Of a stretch of DNA of 64,000 nucleotides, positions 1-19,363 are shown piece after piece. The DNA lies in the NCBI GenBank assembly GCA_963693365.1, contig CAVNZM010000013.1, forward strand, positions 3,410,001 to 3,474,000, written 5' to 3'. This DNA comes from Amoebidium appalachense (taxonomy: Eukaryota > Ichthyosporea). The position numbers and the translations under genes are program-made. Every line of letters begins with the position of its first letter. The first letter of the stretch is position 1. The notes under the pieces are model-generated. The model saw only the letters and a program-made list of their open reading frames with translations. It had not been told where the DNA came from and did no database searches.

Positions 1-88
1 TACCCAGGCACTGCTATCTTCTCTTTGCTTGTACACTCGGAGATCACATAAATCTGTTCCTACCACCGCAACACAGAAGCACCCAAAA

Positions 89-1967
89 ATGACCACCACA
101 TCGTCTTTAGGAACCCAAACTGCATTGACAACCAGGAAAACACCCACCCAAAGGGTATGTTGCTTTATCAACAACTTTCTGCCACCCCCTCACCGAAAAA
201 TTACCCAGTGTTTCGGCAAGATTGTGTACTGGGATGGGTTGGTTTGCTATGATCACCCTTCTCCAGCCGAACCACTTGAGATTTCTTGATTGTACCAAAA
301 CCCATTGTTTTTGAAACAAGTCCATAGCTGTCTTCCACATATAGTGTTCATATTGAACTGGCAAGTTAAATTCACAGTAACACATCATAATCACCAGGCC
401 CCTAACACACTTACCCAACACCCAGGTTACTCCCCTTCTTCTGCTTGCCGTATTTACCGCCGGGCTGCAGTCTTTTAATTTCGGCTACAACCTTGGGGCG
501 ATCGGTAACTCGCAGGAAGCCGTGTCTTTGTGGTTTATGGAACATGGGGCACCAATCACAGATGCAAACTGGGCGCTGATTGTGGGCATTCTTCCCTTTG
601 GTGGTATCCTTGGAGGCGCAATTGGCGGCCCGGTTTCGACACTTTTCGGCCCCAAAAGGGCCCAGATGGTCAACGACATGACCTTCGTTATCGGTGGTAT
701 CCTCATGCTCACGACACGAAACATTGCCATGCTGTGTGCAGGCCGGTTCTTGGTGGGTATCGGGTCGGGTCTTTCATGTGCTGCAGTGCCCATGTACGTT
801 TCCGACATTTCACCCACACATGTGCGTGGTGCTTTTGGGGTGACCCACCAGCTATTCATCAACATCGGCCTTCTCTCGGGATATATTTTGAGCATGCAGG
901 CCGTGATGGGTACCGTTGCCCTGTGGCGCTACCTCTACGGCCTCACCCTTCTGTTCGGTATTCTTCAGGCGGTCATGTTGTCTTTCCTCCCTGACTCCCC
1001 CCGCTACCTTTCAAACAAGGGCAAGTATACGGAGGCGGTTCTGGCTCTGCAGAGACTAAGAGGCACCCAGGACGTACACGACGAACTGCCGGCATCTGTT
1101 CCTTTCCAGAAGCAACAAGAAACCACCACGGCACAGGATTCGATTCGGGTCGGGTCGGAGTTGGCCGGGTCAGGTGATATCTCCGGGGAGGTTCAGGTTG
1201 TGACGACAGCGGAGGACTCGACGCTTCCGAAAGAACCCAAACAAAAGAAACAGGCGCCCCAATTGAAGTTGGCGGAGACTGTGTCTGCTGACGGGTCAAA
1301 GAGCGCACACGGGTCGGAAGTTTCGCTTGCGAGTCAGGCCCGGTTGTTGTTTACGGCCCGAAACTTCCGCACTCCTGTTTTGGCTACGGTGGGTCTGCAG
1401 TTGTTCCAGCAGCTGAGCGGCATCAACGGTATATCGTTTTATTCGAGTTCTATTTTTGAGTCGGCGGGTATGACAAACTCTGAGCTCGGCACGGTGTTGG
1501 TAGGAGTGGTGAATCTTGTCGCTATCCTGCCGGCAATACCTTTGATGGAGAGGGCTGGGAGGAAGCCACTCATGCTCGTGAGCCTGTTTGGCATGGCCGT
1601 GTGCCTGCTTTTCCTGGGCGTGGGCATCAAGCTGCAGGATAACCAAATTTGGGCAAATGCGGCGGTTGCCTTTGCCCTAATGGACGTTGCGGCTTTTGCT
1701 GTCGGGAGCGGGCCAATCCCGTGGCTCGTAATGGCAGAGATATTTCCCACCCACGTGGCGTCGGCGGCGGTCGGGGTTAATGTTTTGGTGAACTGGACGG
1801 CATCATCTCTCGTTGGGCTGTTTTTCCCCGCAATGCAAGACGCCATGGGTGCGTATGTATTTTTCCTATTCTCGGCGGTGTGCGTTGCGGGAGGGATTTT
1901 CGTGTTAAAGGTTGTCCCTGAGACTAGGGGGAAGACGAGAGAGGAGATTGATGCTATGTTTTTGTAA
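89..1967 (+). CDS. SLC2/GLUT-type MFS sugar transporter (2 exons)
   Basis: Plasma- or organelle-membrane hexose facilitator of the MFS sugar-porter family. Exon 1 is 89-154, intron 155-425 (GTATGT...CCCAG), exon 2 426-1967; the phase-0 join gives about 535 residues. Seen in order: a GFNFGYNLGxIG-like TM1 (QSFNFGYNLGAIGNSQE), GRFLVGIGSG in TM4, PDSPRYL after TM6, QQLSGINGISFYSSSIF in TM7, ERAGRKPLM, GSGPIPWLVMAEIFPTH in TM10, and VPETRGKT at the C-terminal end of TM12. All are family signatures, including the QQxSGxN and GPIPW sugar-binding motifs. The central cytoplasmic loop (about 1040-1340) is unusually long and Ser/Thr/Glu/Lys-rich, with no intron in it. The frame stays open upstream of 89 to the window start, so the true start could lie outside the window. 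The specific substrate cannot be told from sequence. Confidence 0.9.
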
Positions 1968-2281
1968 CTATTAGACGTGTAGGTGGGGTCTATAGTTGGT
2001 GTTTCTGTTGGAGTGCAGTATGAATGGTTGTCTTTGATGTCGCTTTAGTCTTTTGTACCTGCACTTATAACGGATGTAGGTACTTTGCTTTTATGAATTG
2101 CATATGTGTGAATTGCTACGGTATACTATGATGCGCCAATGACCTGCCTGCATAAGCACCACACGAACAAAGACACACATTCCACTTAGACACACGGAGT
2201 TTGCTTAGTCACTGATCTCGTTTTCACCATGGCACGCTGGCACCCACCCGTTACACACGTACACACTCCACACAGACACCA

Positions 2282-2288
<7 letters not shown>

Positions 2289-2367
<79 letters not shown>

Positions 2368-2376
2368 ACACACACA
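2289..2376. repeat. (CA)n microsatellite
   Basis: About 88 bp of almost uninterrupted CA dinucleotide with one CATA interruption near its 3' end. Confidence 0.95.
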
Positions 2377-2805
2377 CTACAAGAAGACACTGCAAAAATA
2401 TAGATACAGTGCAGTGCTGGTTTGTTGTAGAGCACGTGGATGTGTATGATATGAATTATCCTTGTTTTGCAGCAGATTTAATGGATATATTTATGCCAGT
2501 CCTAGATATGTAGCAGATACCCGAGTTCGGCTCGGATTCAGCCAACCACGCTTGAATGCTGGTTCAGACAACTATTATGCTACATGCATGGTATTGTGAA
2601 TGTATAAAGTTTTCAATGAAATTAAATCATCAGTGGTGCACACAGGGCAAAATGTACGTTGTTATTGTTCTAATGATTGTCCACACAAACAGTTTCAGAA
2701 TGTGTCTGTACCGTTTAGATGAGAATAAGAGAGACTAATATATCATAATTTTTGAAAGCTGATGGGTCAAAGGAAACACTGCGGTGCAGTTAGAACGCTT
2801 AAGTG

Positions 2806-2976
<171 letters not shown>

Positions 2977-3219
2977 CACAGTGTGTGTGTGTTGCAATTG
3001 GTGGTGGTCCAGTAGTGGTGGTGGTGATGATTGTGTGGGTGGGAGAGTGGGGGGGGGGGTTGCAAGCGCTGCACTTGACTTTTTTTTCGTTTATCTTCGG
3101 TGCTCAGATTGGGCAGAATTTCGGAATTACTCGAGTTCTCAGAAAGATGGTTTCAAATGTTGTGCAAGTGACAATCAGGGTGCTACACAATGTCGACTCA
3201 AGTTAGGGGTCGACGCGGG

Positions 3220-3264
<45 letters not shown>
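3220..3264. repeat. poly-G tract
   Basis: A run of about 44 G with one early C. Such runs are likely collapsed or of uncertain length in the assembly. Confidence 0.9.
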
Positions 3265-3266
<2 letters not shown>

Positions 3267-3818
3267 TGCACGTGTATACGTGTGCAAGGCAGCGCCGGCC
3301 CTAGCCCATATATGATGATACCATGAGGTGTACGTATACGTCATGTTCTCTCGACTAATGTGTGGCCGACGGTGATATGATGCATATGTATGCTTATTGG
3401 GGCTATTTATTTGCACCACTCAATCAGTAAATCAGCAGGGTGAGATATGGGAAGAGACCCAGCCTGCTTTGAGTATGTACATGATGCCGAAAGCTGAGCT
3501 GGGCCATATCAAGTCTAGACAAAGAATTTGCCATATAGTATTTTTTGTGTTCGATACTTTGGGCACTGCAGTGACTTACACATTCAACAAAGAAGTAACG
3601 ATTAAATAAATTTAGCATGTGATGAGACATTTGGTTATTCTATGTACACTAAGACCTTAAGTTACAATTTTGAGGTGTAAAGCTACGGTATTGTAAAGAT
3701 CATCGGTGATCGAACTTTAAGTATATAGCCATATGATACTGTGTGCATTCAGAACAGAGGTTTTTAGTCACAATGGAGGCGGTGCTAACACACGAATGCG
3801 ATCAGTAATAAGTGACAA

Positions 3819-3956
3819 GAAAGGGTCAGGAGAACACAAAACTCATGCAAGAAAGGGTCAGGAGAACACAAAACTCATGGAAGCCTTGTTAAGGAGAACA
3901 CAAAACTCATGCAAGAAAGGGTCAGGAGAACACAAAACTCATGGAAGCCTTGTTAA
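3819..3956. repeat. Tandem repeat, ~32-bp unit with longer-period variant
   Basis: The unit contains GGTCAGGAGAACACAAAACT and is repeated. A second-order unit ends with ATGGAAGCCTTGTTAAG and occurs twice. Together they give about four copies of the GGAGAACACAAAACTCATG core. A poly-G tract and an A-rich tract follow. Confidence 0.85.
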
Positions 3957-3997
3957 GTTCAAGTCTAGGGGGCCAAAGAATATTTTGGGGGGCCGGG

Positions 3998-4007
3998 CAG
4001 GCGGGGG

Positions 4008-4061
<54 letters not shown>

Positions 4062-4117
4062 TGGAACTTCATCATTCGCAAAAAAAAAAAACAAACAAAA
4101 AAAAAAACAAAAAAAAC
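3998..4117. repeat. poly-G (3998-4060) followed by A-rich tract (4078-4117)
   Basis: About 50 uninterrupted G bases are followed 17 bp later by an A-rich stretch interrupted by single C bases. No coding content is seen. Confidence 0.9.
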
Positions 4118-4417
4118 GAACGGATCCTTTTTTGCTATATGGCTCTACGATCATGTGACACGTTCATGTGACACGTTGCTTTTCAATCATGTTGCAATAC
4201 TCAATTATTCGCCATATGAACTTACCGTTTAGGCCATCTCATTCCTCAGTAACCCGAAAAACCCCTCGGTCGCACCCACCATTGCTTGTCTACAACGGAT
4301 CATCACACCATTCGCACACATATCTCACAGCACACTCAAAGTGACGGTAAACGCCTTAAAGAGGCCAGAAAAAACAAGAAAAAAATTTCCATGCGTCAAT
4401 CAGGATCTTCTCATCAA

Positions 4418-4879
4418 TCACCAAACACATGCTGCCGATTCCTGTTCTAGCTCCATAAGAGCCTCCTCCGTCAGTCCCTCTCCCAGGCTCAGCTCACTCG
4501 ATGACCTCGTACGCTGCAACGTCAAACCGTTACCATCCTTGTGCCTACACAATCCCTCCGGTGCCTCGGGGCCCCACACGTCAAAACATACCACACACAG
4601 TGTGTCTGTGATTTGTGGCAACGATGTGTAGCAGGTATCGACACTTCCCCTTCGTGCTGGTGTGGTCGTGTTCCATGTGTCAAACATCAGATCGCTCCCT
4701 GTTTCGGATATGGGTGGGAGAATAGAGGCAACTGAACCGGCTGAGCTACTCGAGCTTGTAGAGCCGGAGCGACTTCGTGCTGTTTTGCTGGCAGTGATTG
4801 TCGAAGGGCTAGTTTTGGTTCGGCGAAGGGCTTGGGACAACCCTAGTTTGCGCATGAGTCCCAGGTCAGGCGTCTTCAT
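4418..4879 (-). CDS. Small Ser-rich hypothetical protein, 153 aa
   Basis: An uninterrupted reading frame from an ATG at 4879 to a stop at 4418, free of simple-sequence content. The N-terminal ~60 residues are basic and Ser/Thr-rich, including a serine cluster. The middle has a Cys-containing segment (CYTSL, LCVVCFDVWG). The C-terminal part carries RTRSSSEL and an acidic GLTEEALMELEQE stretch. The ARRGSVD and QRTRSSS segments fit basophilic-kinase or 14-3-3 type sites. I do not recognise a domain or family. It is isolated from its neighbours, with about 2.4 kb of repeat DNA on the transporter side. It could be a single-exon gene or the terminal exon of a larger one. Confidence 0.5.
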   Translation of the reverse strand: MKTPDLGLMRKLGLSQALRRTKTSPSTITASKTARSRSGSTSSSSSAGSVASILPPISETGSDLMFDTWNTTTPARRGSVDTCYTSLPQITDTLCVVCFDVWGPEAPEGLCRHKDGNGLTLQRTRSSSELSLGEGLTEEALMELEQESAACVW

Positions 4880-5928
4880 TGTGATTGTGGTGAATGTTCA
4901 AACAGAACACTGTGACGGGCGACAGTCGACGCAGGTGGAATTGTTTAGCATTGATTTTCTTTATTTGTAGTTTATGGCCTGTGATGTTCTTAGTGGTGTG
5001 TGATGATCGACTGTGATCGACTGTGAACAGATTTGTGGGTGATGCAATGATCGAGTCCGAGTTCATGAAGCCTATCTAGCTACACGGGAGGATAAGGTAT
5101 GCTCCTTTCGAACAGAACTAGAAGGCCAGTAAGGTAGTACCCAATTGGTTTTCAATGCATTTCCCCGGTCTACTTTTACAATGAATACGCCACAAAACCC
5201 ACAACACACAAAGGCGGGCTGCAGCTGCGGCAACCCTTTGTGACCAAAACCGTTCTGAGCCTGGGGTGCTTTGTCCCGCGGAGCATAGCGGTGCGTCCTC
5301 GATACTGTAACAACTTCATGATCGCAGCATAACTGTTCCTGCCAAAACAAAGGCCTGATCATTCAAATGCCGACAAACTAAATTCTATTCTTGTCCATAT
5401 GGCATATAAAATCTATAAAAAAGAAATTAAGCACTTTTATTAAAAGCACTTATTTATTTTATTATTATTATTTTAGTGTTTTGAGTGTGCCACAAATGGC
5501 CCGCAAATTCACACATTTTGTATTTGACCCTTCGATAGAGAATTAGAGGTTGTGTTTGTGTCGCGACACTAACGAGGAATGTGTTCCATAAACACATTCC
5601 ACAGCAAGTGGGAGCCAATTAGAAAGACAAATAGCGGCGCACGAAAGCAAATTCTTTCCGCACGTTATTTCGATTGGTGTTCTTATTCTCCCCTGAGCAC
5701 CCTGAGAAACCTTTGAAACCCCCAACCAAGTCAGGTTGAACCTCAGAGATGTGCCACTGCGTCGTGTGACGCCCGGTTGGCTTAGTCGTCTGGTATTGAT
5801 ATCCAGGTATGTTAGTAGAAGAAATTGAAAATATTCTGAAGCGTTGATGTTTCCGCATTATTTCCTCTCCGAAACTTAATTACCTCTGTATGCTAGGTTG
5901 CCCATGCATTTATACATATATATGCACA

Positions 5929-5932
<4 letters not shown>

Positions 5933-5973
<41 letters not shown>
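5933..5973. repeat. (AT)n microsatellite
   Basis: About 41 bp of alternating TA, preceded by related ATACATATATATGCACATGC sequence. It is self-complementary. Confidence 0.9.
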
Positions 5974-5975
<2 letters not shown>

Positions 5976-6599
5976 ACGCATAAAACAAACCGATTAAAAC
6001 CTACTGGTATGTCACAATAAGCAAATTAATATTTCCATTCTATCCTATTAATGTAACTATACATATACAAACAAGTGTTCCTTCGGCCTTTCACAACTAC
6101 AAATCTATTCAAATTTCGAAGGCAACAGGTTTTTCTGATTAAATTTTAGAAATGCTTTTAGCCCCCCTTCGTCCTCACGATCCAGGAGGTATGCTGATAA
6201 AACCGCGCACTGTCGCCGATTGGATGAACATGTAGAGCCAATTATATTGCGCAACCATCTGAGCCTGCCAATCGCAGCGTTGCTTGGAATCTGAGATTCT
6301 GAACCTGGCCGGCCACGTGCATGTGCTCAGTCTGTGTATGTACACGTGCACCGTGCATCGATATCATGCGCGCGCGCATTGCAAGCATCATGCACAAACC
6401 GTTCATACCTCACACGTACTGACGGTGTGCACATAGTGATCGAGTGAAACACCTAGGAGTATAGCACCATCCAGTAGTATTGTGAGGTTATAACAGGGTT
6501 TAAAACAAAGAGGTGTCTCTTTTCTAAGGCCTAGGAGCCATCTCAGTAGGTGGCAGCGTTCATGCACACACACATGTACACGCCGCACACAAACACAAA

Positions 6600-6604
6600 C
6601 ACAC

Positions 6605-6680
<76 letters not shown>

Positions 6681-6850
6681 ATACACACGCACGCACGCAC
6701 GCACACGTACACGCACACGCACACGCACACGCACACGCACACGCACACGCACACGCACGCGTGTACACGCACACACGTACACAAACACACACTAACACAT
6801 ACACACACACGTACACACACGCGTGTACACACACACACACACACACACGG
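6600..6850. repeat. (CA)n with (CACG) variants
   Basis: A perfect CA tract passes into CGCA and CACACG variants. Alternating purine-pyrimidine sequence of this kind can form Z-DNA. Confidence 0.9.
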
Positions 6851-7225
6851 TTCCACCGTGGCGCAATAATACACACCGTGGATCTAGACGCACACACCTC
6901 ACACACAACACGCATGTACAAATGCATCTTCTGACAGGCACGTGCACCCACACATGTCCACGCACACGCACACGCACACACCGTGCACGTGACACACACA
7001 CGCATAAAGATAGACACACACACACACACACGTGCATACTCACACACACAAACAGGCAGCGCGATATGGCTGGCCAGGGGTTGGTGTACGTGGCGATGCG
7101 GACATACTACACATACGTACGCGTACACCTTCCAGGGCCTCATATATTTCAGTCTCTCACTCATGCTAGCTGCAGGGTCATGCGAATACATATTGTTATA
7201 TTCCCGTCGAGCAAGCCGCATGCCC

Positions 7226-7356
7226 CTCCCCCCCCCCCTCTCCCCCCCCCCCCCCCCCCCCCCCCCCCCCACCCACCCACCCCACCCCCACCCCACCCCC
7301 CCACTCCCCTCCCCCTCTCCTGTTCCCCCAATTGCAAATTAAACCAACACGCACAC

Positions 7357-7397
<41 letters not shown>

Positions 7398-7444
7398 ACG
7401 CACACACGCACACGCACACACACACACACACACAAACACACAAA

Positions 7445-7506
<62 letters not shown>

Positions 7507-7511
7507 GTGGC
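7226..7511. repeat. poly-C tract followed by (CA)n
   Basis: Poly-C with T and A interruptions spans 7226-7330. CA repeat with CG and AA variants spans 7353-7505. This poly-C plus CA pairing recurs in the introns of the plus-strand genes of the window. Confidence 0.9.
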
Positions 7512-8395
7512 ACACACAAGAAAAAGGAACGTGCACCACACCACACGGCCACACCACACCACACGACACCACCGCCAACATTACCACGACTACTACCACC
7601 ATAGTACCATGATTTCCATTATCAGAGATCTGGCGCAGAGACACACACTCGCCAACGGCTCCACAATTCGTACGCGTGCACATACACGTGCACTCACCCT
7701 CCTCCCCCCCCCCCCCCCCCCCCCCCGCCCCATTTTTTAATTATTTTTTATTTTTTTTAAAATTTATCCCGTTTCACTCCCGGAGGCACTGCCTAAGGGG
7801 AGCTAACGTCTTCCACAGTAGAGACACGATTGTGCTCTCTACATAGTGCAACTCACAGGGGCTCACCTATTCTAGCGGGAGTGGTGTTTGGTATACGTAA
7901 CAAGAGAGCATCGGGATATTCCTTCCTACGTATACCACCACCAGCATAATCACCGAAGTCTATTAAATCATCAACAATAAAGTTAGTGCATGTATCTAGT
8001 ACGAGATGTGAATCTGGTCTGGCTTGTGCAGATTCTAATAGGCGCATATGTATAGGGTGTTTCGTTGCATAGCATACACATACATCAAATTTACCCCACT
8101 GTGAATTGCTGGGATAGACGGAGGCGAAAGGTGGGAGGAGGAGGAGGGAGCAGATCAAGGGAGATCTTAGGTAGGAAAAGGATAAGAGAGGGGTCAGATG
8201 ACCTAGAGAGGTTAGGAGGGAGAGCTCGAGAGAGTTTTGACATGATTGATGGCCAAAAGGCCACTCCCCAGTCGGTGTTGCGGGCATGGGATATTTGAGG
8301 GAACCGCAAAGTGTGACTTTGGACATACCTTGCTAAAGGGATAACGCGCTCCGGGGGCTTAGATGGGTACCCGCACTCACTTGCAGTGTGTCTGA

Positions 8396-8441
8396 TATAT
8401 ATATATATATATACTGTATGATATATATATCAGTATTAGGG
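8396..8441. repeat. AT-rich palindrome
   Basis: TGATATATATATATATATA and its reverse complement flank a short ACTGTATG centre, so the segment can fold into a hairpin or cruciform. Confidence 0.7.
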
Positions 8442-8573
8442 TAGCTATATTAGATCGATGTCGTAGTATACATTAACACGGTGTACATTTATAGTTCTAC
8501 CGTACATGCAATGTGCTAGGCATCTCAGTATTACTAACTCCCACTGACTCCTGGCTGATTCAATCATCATTAC

Positions 8574-8657
8574 CGGTAACTAAGCTCGATACTAATTAGT
8601 CATCGTATCCTTTAACGGTAACTAAGCTCGATACTAATAAGTCATCGTATCCTTTAA
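8574..8657. repeat. Tandem duplication, 42 bp x 2
   Basis: The unit starts CGGTAACTAAGCTCGATACT and ends CATCGTATCCTTTAA. Copies are 8574-8615 and 8616-8657 and differ by one base (TTAGT versus TAAGT). Confidence 0.95.
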
Positions 8658-8967
8658 ATTTAGCATGAAGGGCTTCAGGTCTGTTCAGCATATCCGTCCG
8701 AGCTGACGCTATGATATTATACACACCCCATTCGTACACAAGTAAAAAGATGCCTTGCCATGTTTCGGCATGCACAAGTATGTATTACTACGGTCACGGC
8801 TAGAGCATATCACACCATGATATCTCTGTATGTATGCATTATTTTACTAATAGACAGCTGAAATAGGTTTATAGCAAACAAAGGTGCTTGGACATACGTG
8901 CGTGGCTGGAGTGTAGGAGAAGGCATGGGGAACCGCGTGCACCGGTATCACCATCTATCTACACTGC

Positions 8968-9260
8968 ACATGTTATTCATTTTGAGCGGAAAGAAACTAT
9001 ACACGTAGGCCCGGAGGAAAATGCAAGCCAAACAGCAAGGAATTGGGAGGATATGTACGAGGGGTTTACGCAGTTTACATATATAAAAAAAATTGGGAGG
9101 GAGGGAGGGAGGGAGGGAGAGAGGGAAGGAGGGACGGAGTGGGCCCCGCAGATGGGGAGGGGAGTGTCCAGTTTGCATATATAATGACTGTCTTCCATGT
9201 ACTATACTTGCATTTGAGCAGAAAGAAACATATCAGGCCAGGAGGAAAATGCAAGCCAAA
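8968..9260. repeat. Imperfect direct duplication ~65 bp flanking a GGGA tract
   Basis: Segments about 8968-9031 and 9196-9258 share CATTTTGAGC(G/A)GAAAGAAAC and then GGAGGAAAATGCAAGCCAAA. A second shared piece, CAGTTT(A/G)CATATATAA, lies at about 9071 and 9170. Between them is a (GGGA)n tract at 9096-9140. Confidence 0.8.
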
Positions 9261-9750
9261 GACTCAAAGCCAAAATCAGGGCTCGACGTAGTTAACAGAC
9301 ATGCAAATTTTTTTGTTTAAAGAATCTGGAAACACCGAATATTTAAGGTATCACATTAATTTTATGTTGTTGCTACTATTGGTATTAAAAACTATTGCTA
9401 TTACAAACATTAGCCATGCATATGGTCCATTGCAAGACAGATAAACTTTAAACCTCAAAGTCACAAAATATATCTACACAACTGTAACTTACCGTTAACA
9501 CCCTTACCAACCAACCGAGATCCCCCCCCCCCCCCCCCGGGTGTTCGTAAAATTGCATCATTCCCTGTTTGTGTGTGAGCGTGCGTGCGCGTGAGTGTAT
9601 GTGTGTGTGTGTGAGTGTGTGTGTGTGCAACTTCCTGTGTGCTGTGAAACGACTCTATCAGTAGACTAAGCCCTTGTCAACCATAAAAGCATTTCAAGTC
9701 GGGTCCTACGCAGATGATGAGGGTCACATGGAAATGTGGCCTTAACGCTC

Positions 9751-9800
<50 letters not shown>
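9751..9800. repeat. (TG)n microsatellite
   Basis: About 50 bp of TG repeat followed by TGCG variants. Confidence 0.9.
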
Positions 9801-9804
<4 letters not shown>

Positions 9805-10145
9805 CCTATGCGTGTGCGCGTGCACACACATCCCTGTGTGTTTGTGTGTGCGTATATGCGTGTGCATGTGTCTTTGTGCACTTGAGCACGTGTGTTCATG
9901 CGTGGGGGAAGCAGTGGTGTAAACTATACGCGGCACAGTCACCGTGCCCCGTCGGGATTCGATCCAGAAAACTCACAGCTCCGGGGTAGGAGTGTCTCTG
10001 CTAAACCAAAAAGTACGCACGATGATGGCTGATTCACATGCAGCTTTTGTTCCGGAGCCGATCAAGGACTTGGAACTGAGAAACGGATCCAAGAGTAAGT
10101 GAGCACGAGAACAGTGAGAGTTTACATCCGAGGAGGAGATACAGT

Positions 10146-10213
10146 GGGGGGGGGGGGGGGGGGGGGGGGGAAGAGAGAGATAGCAAGGAAGCACGTGAGG
10201 GAGGGAGTAAAGG

Positions 10214-10262
<49 letters not shown>

Positions 10263-10508
10263 AAGAGAGAGACTGAGGGTCCGAGTGAAGAAAGAAAGAG
10301 TGGAAGAAAGAGAGAAGGGGGGGGGGGGGAGGGGGGACAGGGGGGGAGAATGACAGACAGACGGGGGGGGGGGGGGGGGGGGGGGGGGCAGAGAGAGAGA
10401 GAGCAAGTGTGTGTATAGGGAGGACAGATAGAACATATGTACGTGTGCTTTTTGCATTTTTTTGGCGCGCAGGGGGGTGGGGTGGGGTGGGGTGGGGTGG
10501 GGTGGGGT

Positions 10509-10556
<48 letters not shown>

Positions 10557-11245
10557 GAAAATGACGAGAGAGAGAGAGGAAGAGAGCAACTGAGTATGAG
10601 TTAGTGAGTATGTGCGTGTGTGTGTGCATGTGTACCCGAGCGTGGTTGTGGTGGTGGGGGAAGAGGGGGGGGGGGGGGGGGGGGGGGGAGGGGCAAAGAG
10701 AGGCTCTTGAACAGAACACCAGAGGCAATGTATTGGCATTCACAGAATTTCACACGTAAACAACGGAGGCTGGGAGGGGGGCTTGAGAGTGAGGGGAAAT
10801 GGCCGAGTGGATTGATGGGTGGGTGGGTGGTGGTGGTGGTGTTGGTGGTGGCGGTGGGGGGGGGGGGGGGGTGGGGAGGAGCATAGGAGGAGGGGAATGT
10901 AGAAAGGAATGCTTGGAGCTGTGAGAGCGAGGCAATGCTGACTACCCAAACTGTAAAAAAAAAAAAAAAAAGAAACAAACCAAATGAACGTGCCTATGAC
11001 CGGGGTTTCGGTGAAAGGGGCGCAGGGGGGAGGGGGAGGGGGGGGGGGAGGGGGGGAGGACAGGGGAGGCGGGGGGAAGGAGGGGGAGGGGGGGGGGGGT
11101 TGTGATAGCAAGGGAGTGAGGGTGACAGAGGGAGGACGAGAGAGAGGAGCCAAAGACAGAGGAAGGGGTGGAGTAAGGGAAGGAGGAGAGAGAGACAGAC
11201 AGCAAGGGAGAAAGAGGTAGTCAGGGAGGGACGGACAGGACAGCC

Positions 11246-11320
<75 letters not shown>

Positions 11321-11369
11321 AGGCTTCTTTTCTGCAGTGTGTGTGTGTGTGTGTGTGGGGCGGGGCGGG

Positions 11370-11404
<35 letters not shown>

Positions 11405-11410
11405 GGGAGT
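10146..11410. repeat. poly-G / (GA)n / GGGGT compound repeat block
   Basis: Poly-G runs lie at about 10146-10170, 10363-10388, 10510-10556, 10664-10689 and 11370-11403. (GA)n lies at 10209-10270 and 11247-11315. GGGGT repeats lie at 10473-10510. Only short unique pieces lie between them. Confidence 0.9.
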
Positions 11411-11443
11411 GTGTAGCCAAAGTACCTAGGTCATCCATTTCCT

Positions 11444-18237
<6,794 letters not shown>

Positions 18238-18329
18238 GGTTCTGGTGCTGCATACCTGTGTGCATGGGTTAGTACGTGTGTGAAGTCATTTAGAGGGGCA
18301 TCATGTGGTCGTGCACACCGATATGTCGT

Positions 18330-18384
<55 letters not shown>

Positions 18385-18567
18385 CTGTGTGTGTGTTCTG
18401 CGCGCCCCCCGGGTACAGTGTGCACATGCGGCTTGTGTGTGCGTGCATCTCTCTCTCTCTCTCTCTGTGTGTGTGTATGTGTTTATACGTGCCCTTAGGC
18501 TGGTATGTGTTTATACGTGTCCTTGGGCTGTGTAGTGTGTGCATGTGCACGTGCATGCCTGTGTGCC

Positions 18568-18601
<34 letters not shown>

Positions 18602-18973
18602 TTGCACACCAACGTAACTGTTATATTAGGTATGCATCCCACTGCAGCACAAGAACCCGTAATGACAATGGGAAGCACACATACAAGGCGTTCTTTGTCC
18701 CTGTGTGTGCCTTTGCCATTGTGCACTCCATAACCTAATCAGACCCAGCCAAGAAATGTTTTGCTGTTCAGCGATGCAGACCACAGGGCCTACAAAGGGA
18801 GAACAAGATCCGCACAGGGCCCATAAATGGAGAGCCATGAGGAGTTAGGTTGCAGGACACATGGATGCATGGTAAGGTTGAGGACAGGAAGGAGGAGATG
18901 GAAAAGAAAGTGCGTGCGTGTGTTCGCGCGTGCGTGTGTGTGTGTCCGCACGCGCGCGTTTGTCTCTCTCTCC

Positions 18974-19055
<82 letters not shown>

Positions 19056-19118
19056 GGGGGCATCAAATAATAGAGTGTGGCTGTGGTTGTAGTAGTGGTG
19101 CCGAATGCGCGTTCGCCG

Positions 19119-19153
<35 letters not shown>

Positions 19154-19332
19154 TGGCGGGAAATTACAAAAGCACCGAATACAACGAAGGAAGAAAGTGA
19201 TAGCTTCAAATTCAAGTGTTAAACACTGACGACTTTGTGAAAGGAAAAAGTTCTTGCATCACTGCAAGAAGGGGGGAATGGGAGGGATGAGGGAGGTTGT
19301 GAGGAGGGAGGGGGGAGGGCGGGGTGGTGAGC

Positions 19333-19363
<31 letters not shown>

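Larger units (their letters stand above)
4880..11443. other. Large intergenic region, repeats, no convincing gene
   Basis: About 4880-6400 is unique, moderately AT-rich sequence with short frames only. 6600-7735 is CA, CACG and poly-C/poly-A sequence. 7740-9750 is unique sequence with two local duplications. 9750-11443 is TG, GA and poly-G sequence. A 157-codon minus frame at 7853-8326 lacks recognisable domains and is not called. Confidence 0.55.

Noticed and set aside
7853-8326. 157-codon minus-strand frame
   Set aside because: It contains mixed residues and no simple repeat, but no recognisable domain. It starts inside unique sequence with no splice or promoter support, and a competing frame overlaps. 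A transposon remnant is possible but not supportable.
9973-11438. Long Pro/Ser/Leu-rich minus-strand frames
   Set aside because: They are produced by poly-G, GA and GGGGT tracts read in reverse. No domain or splice-consistent structure was found.
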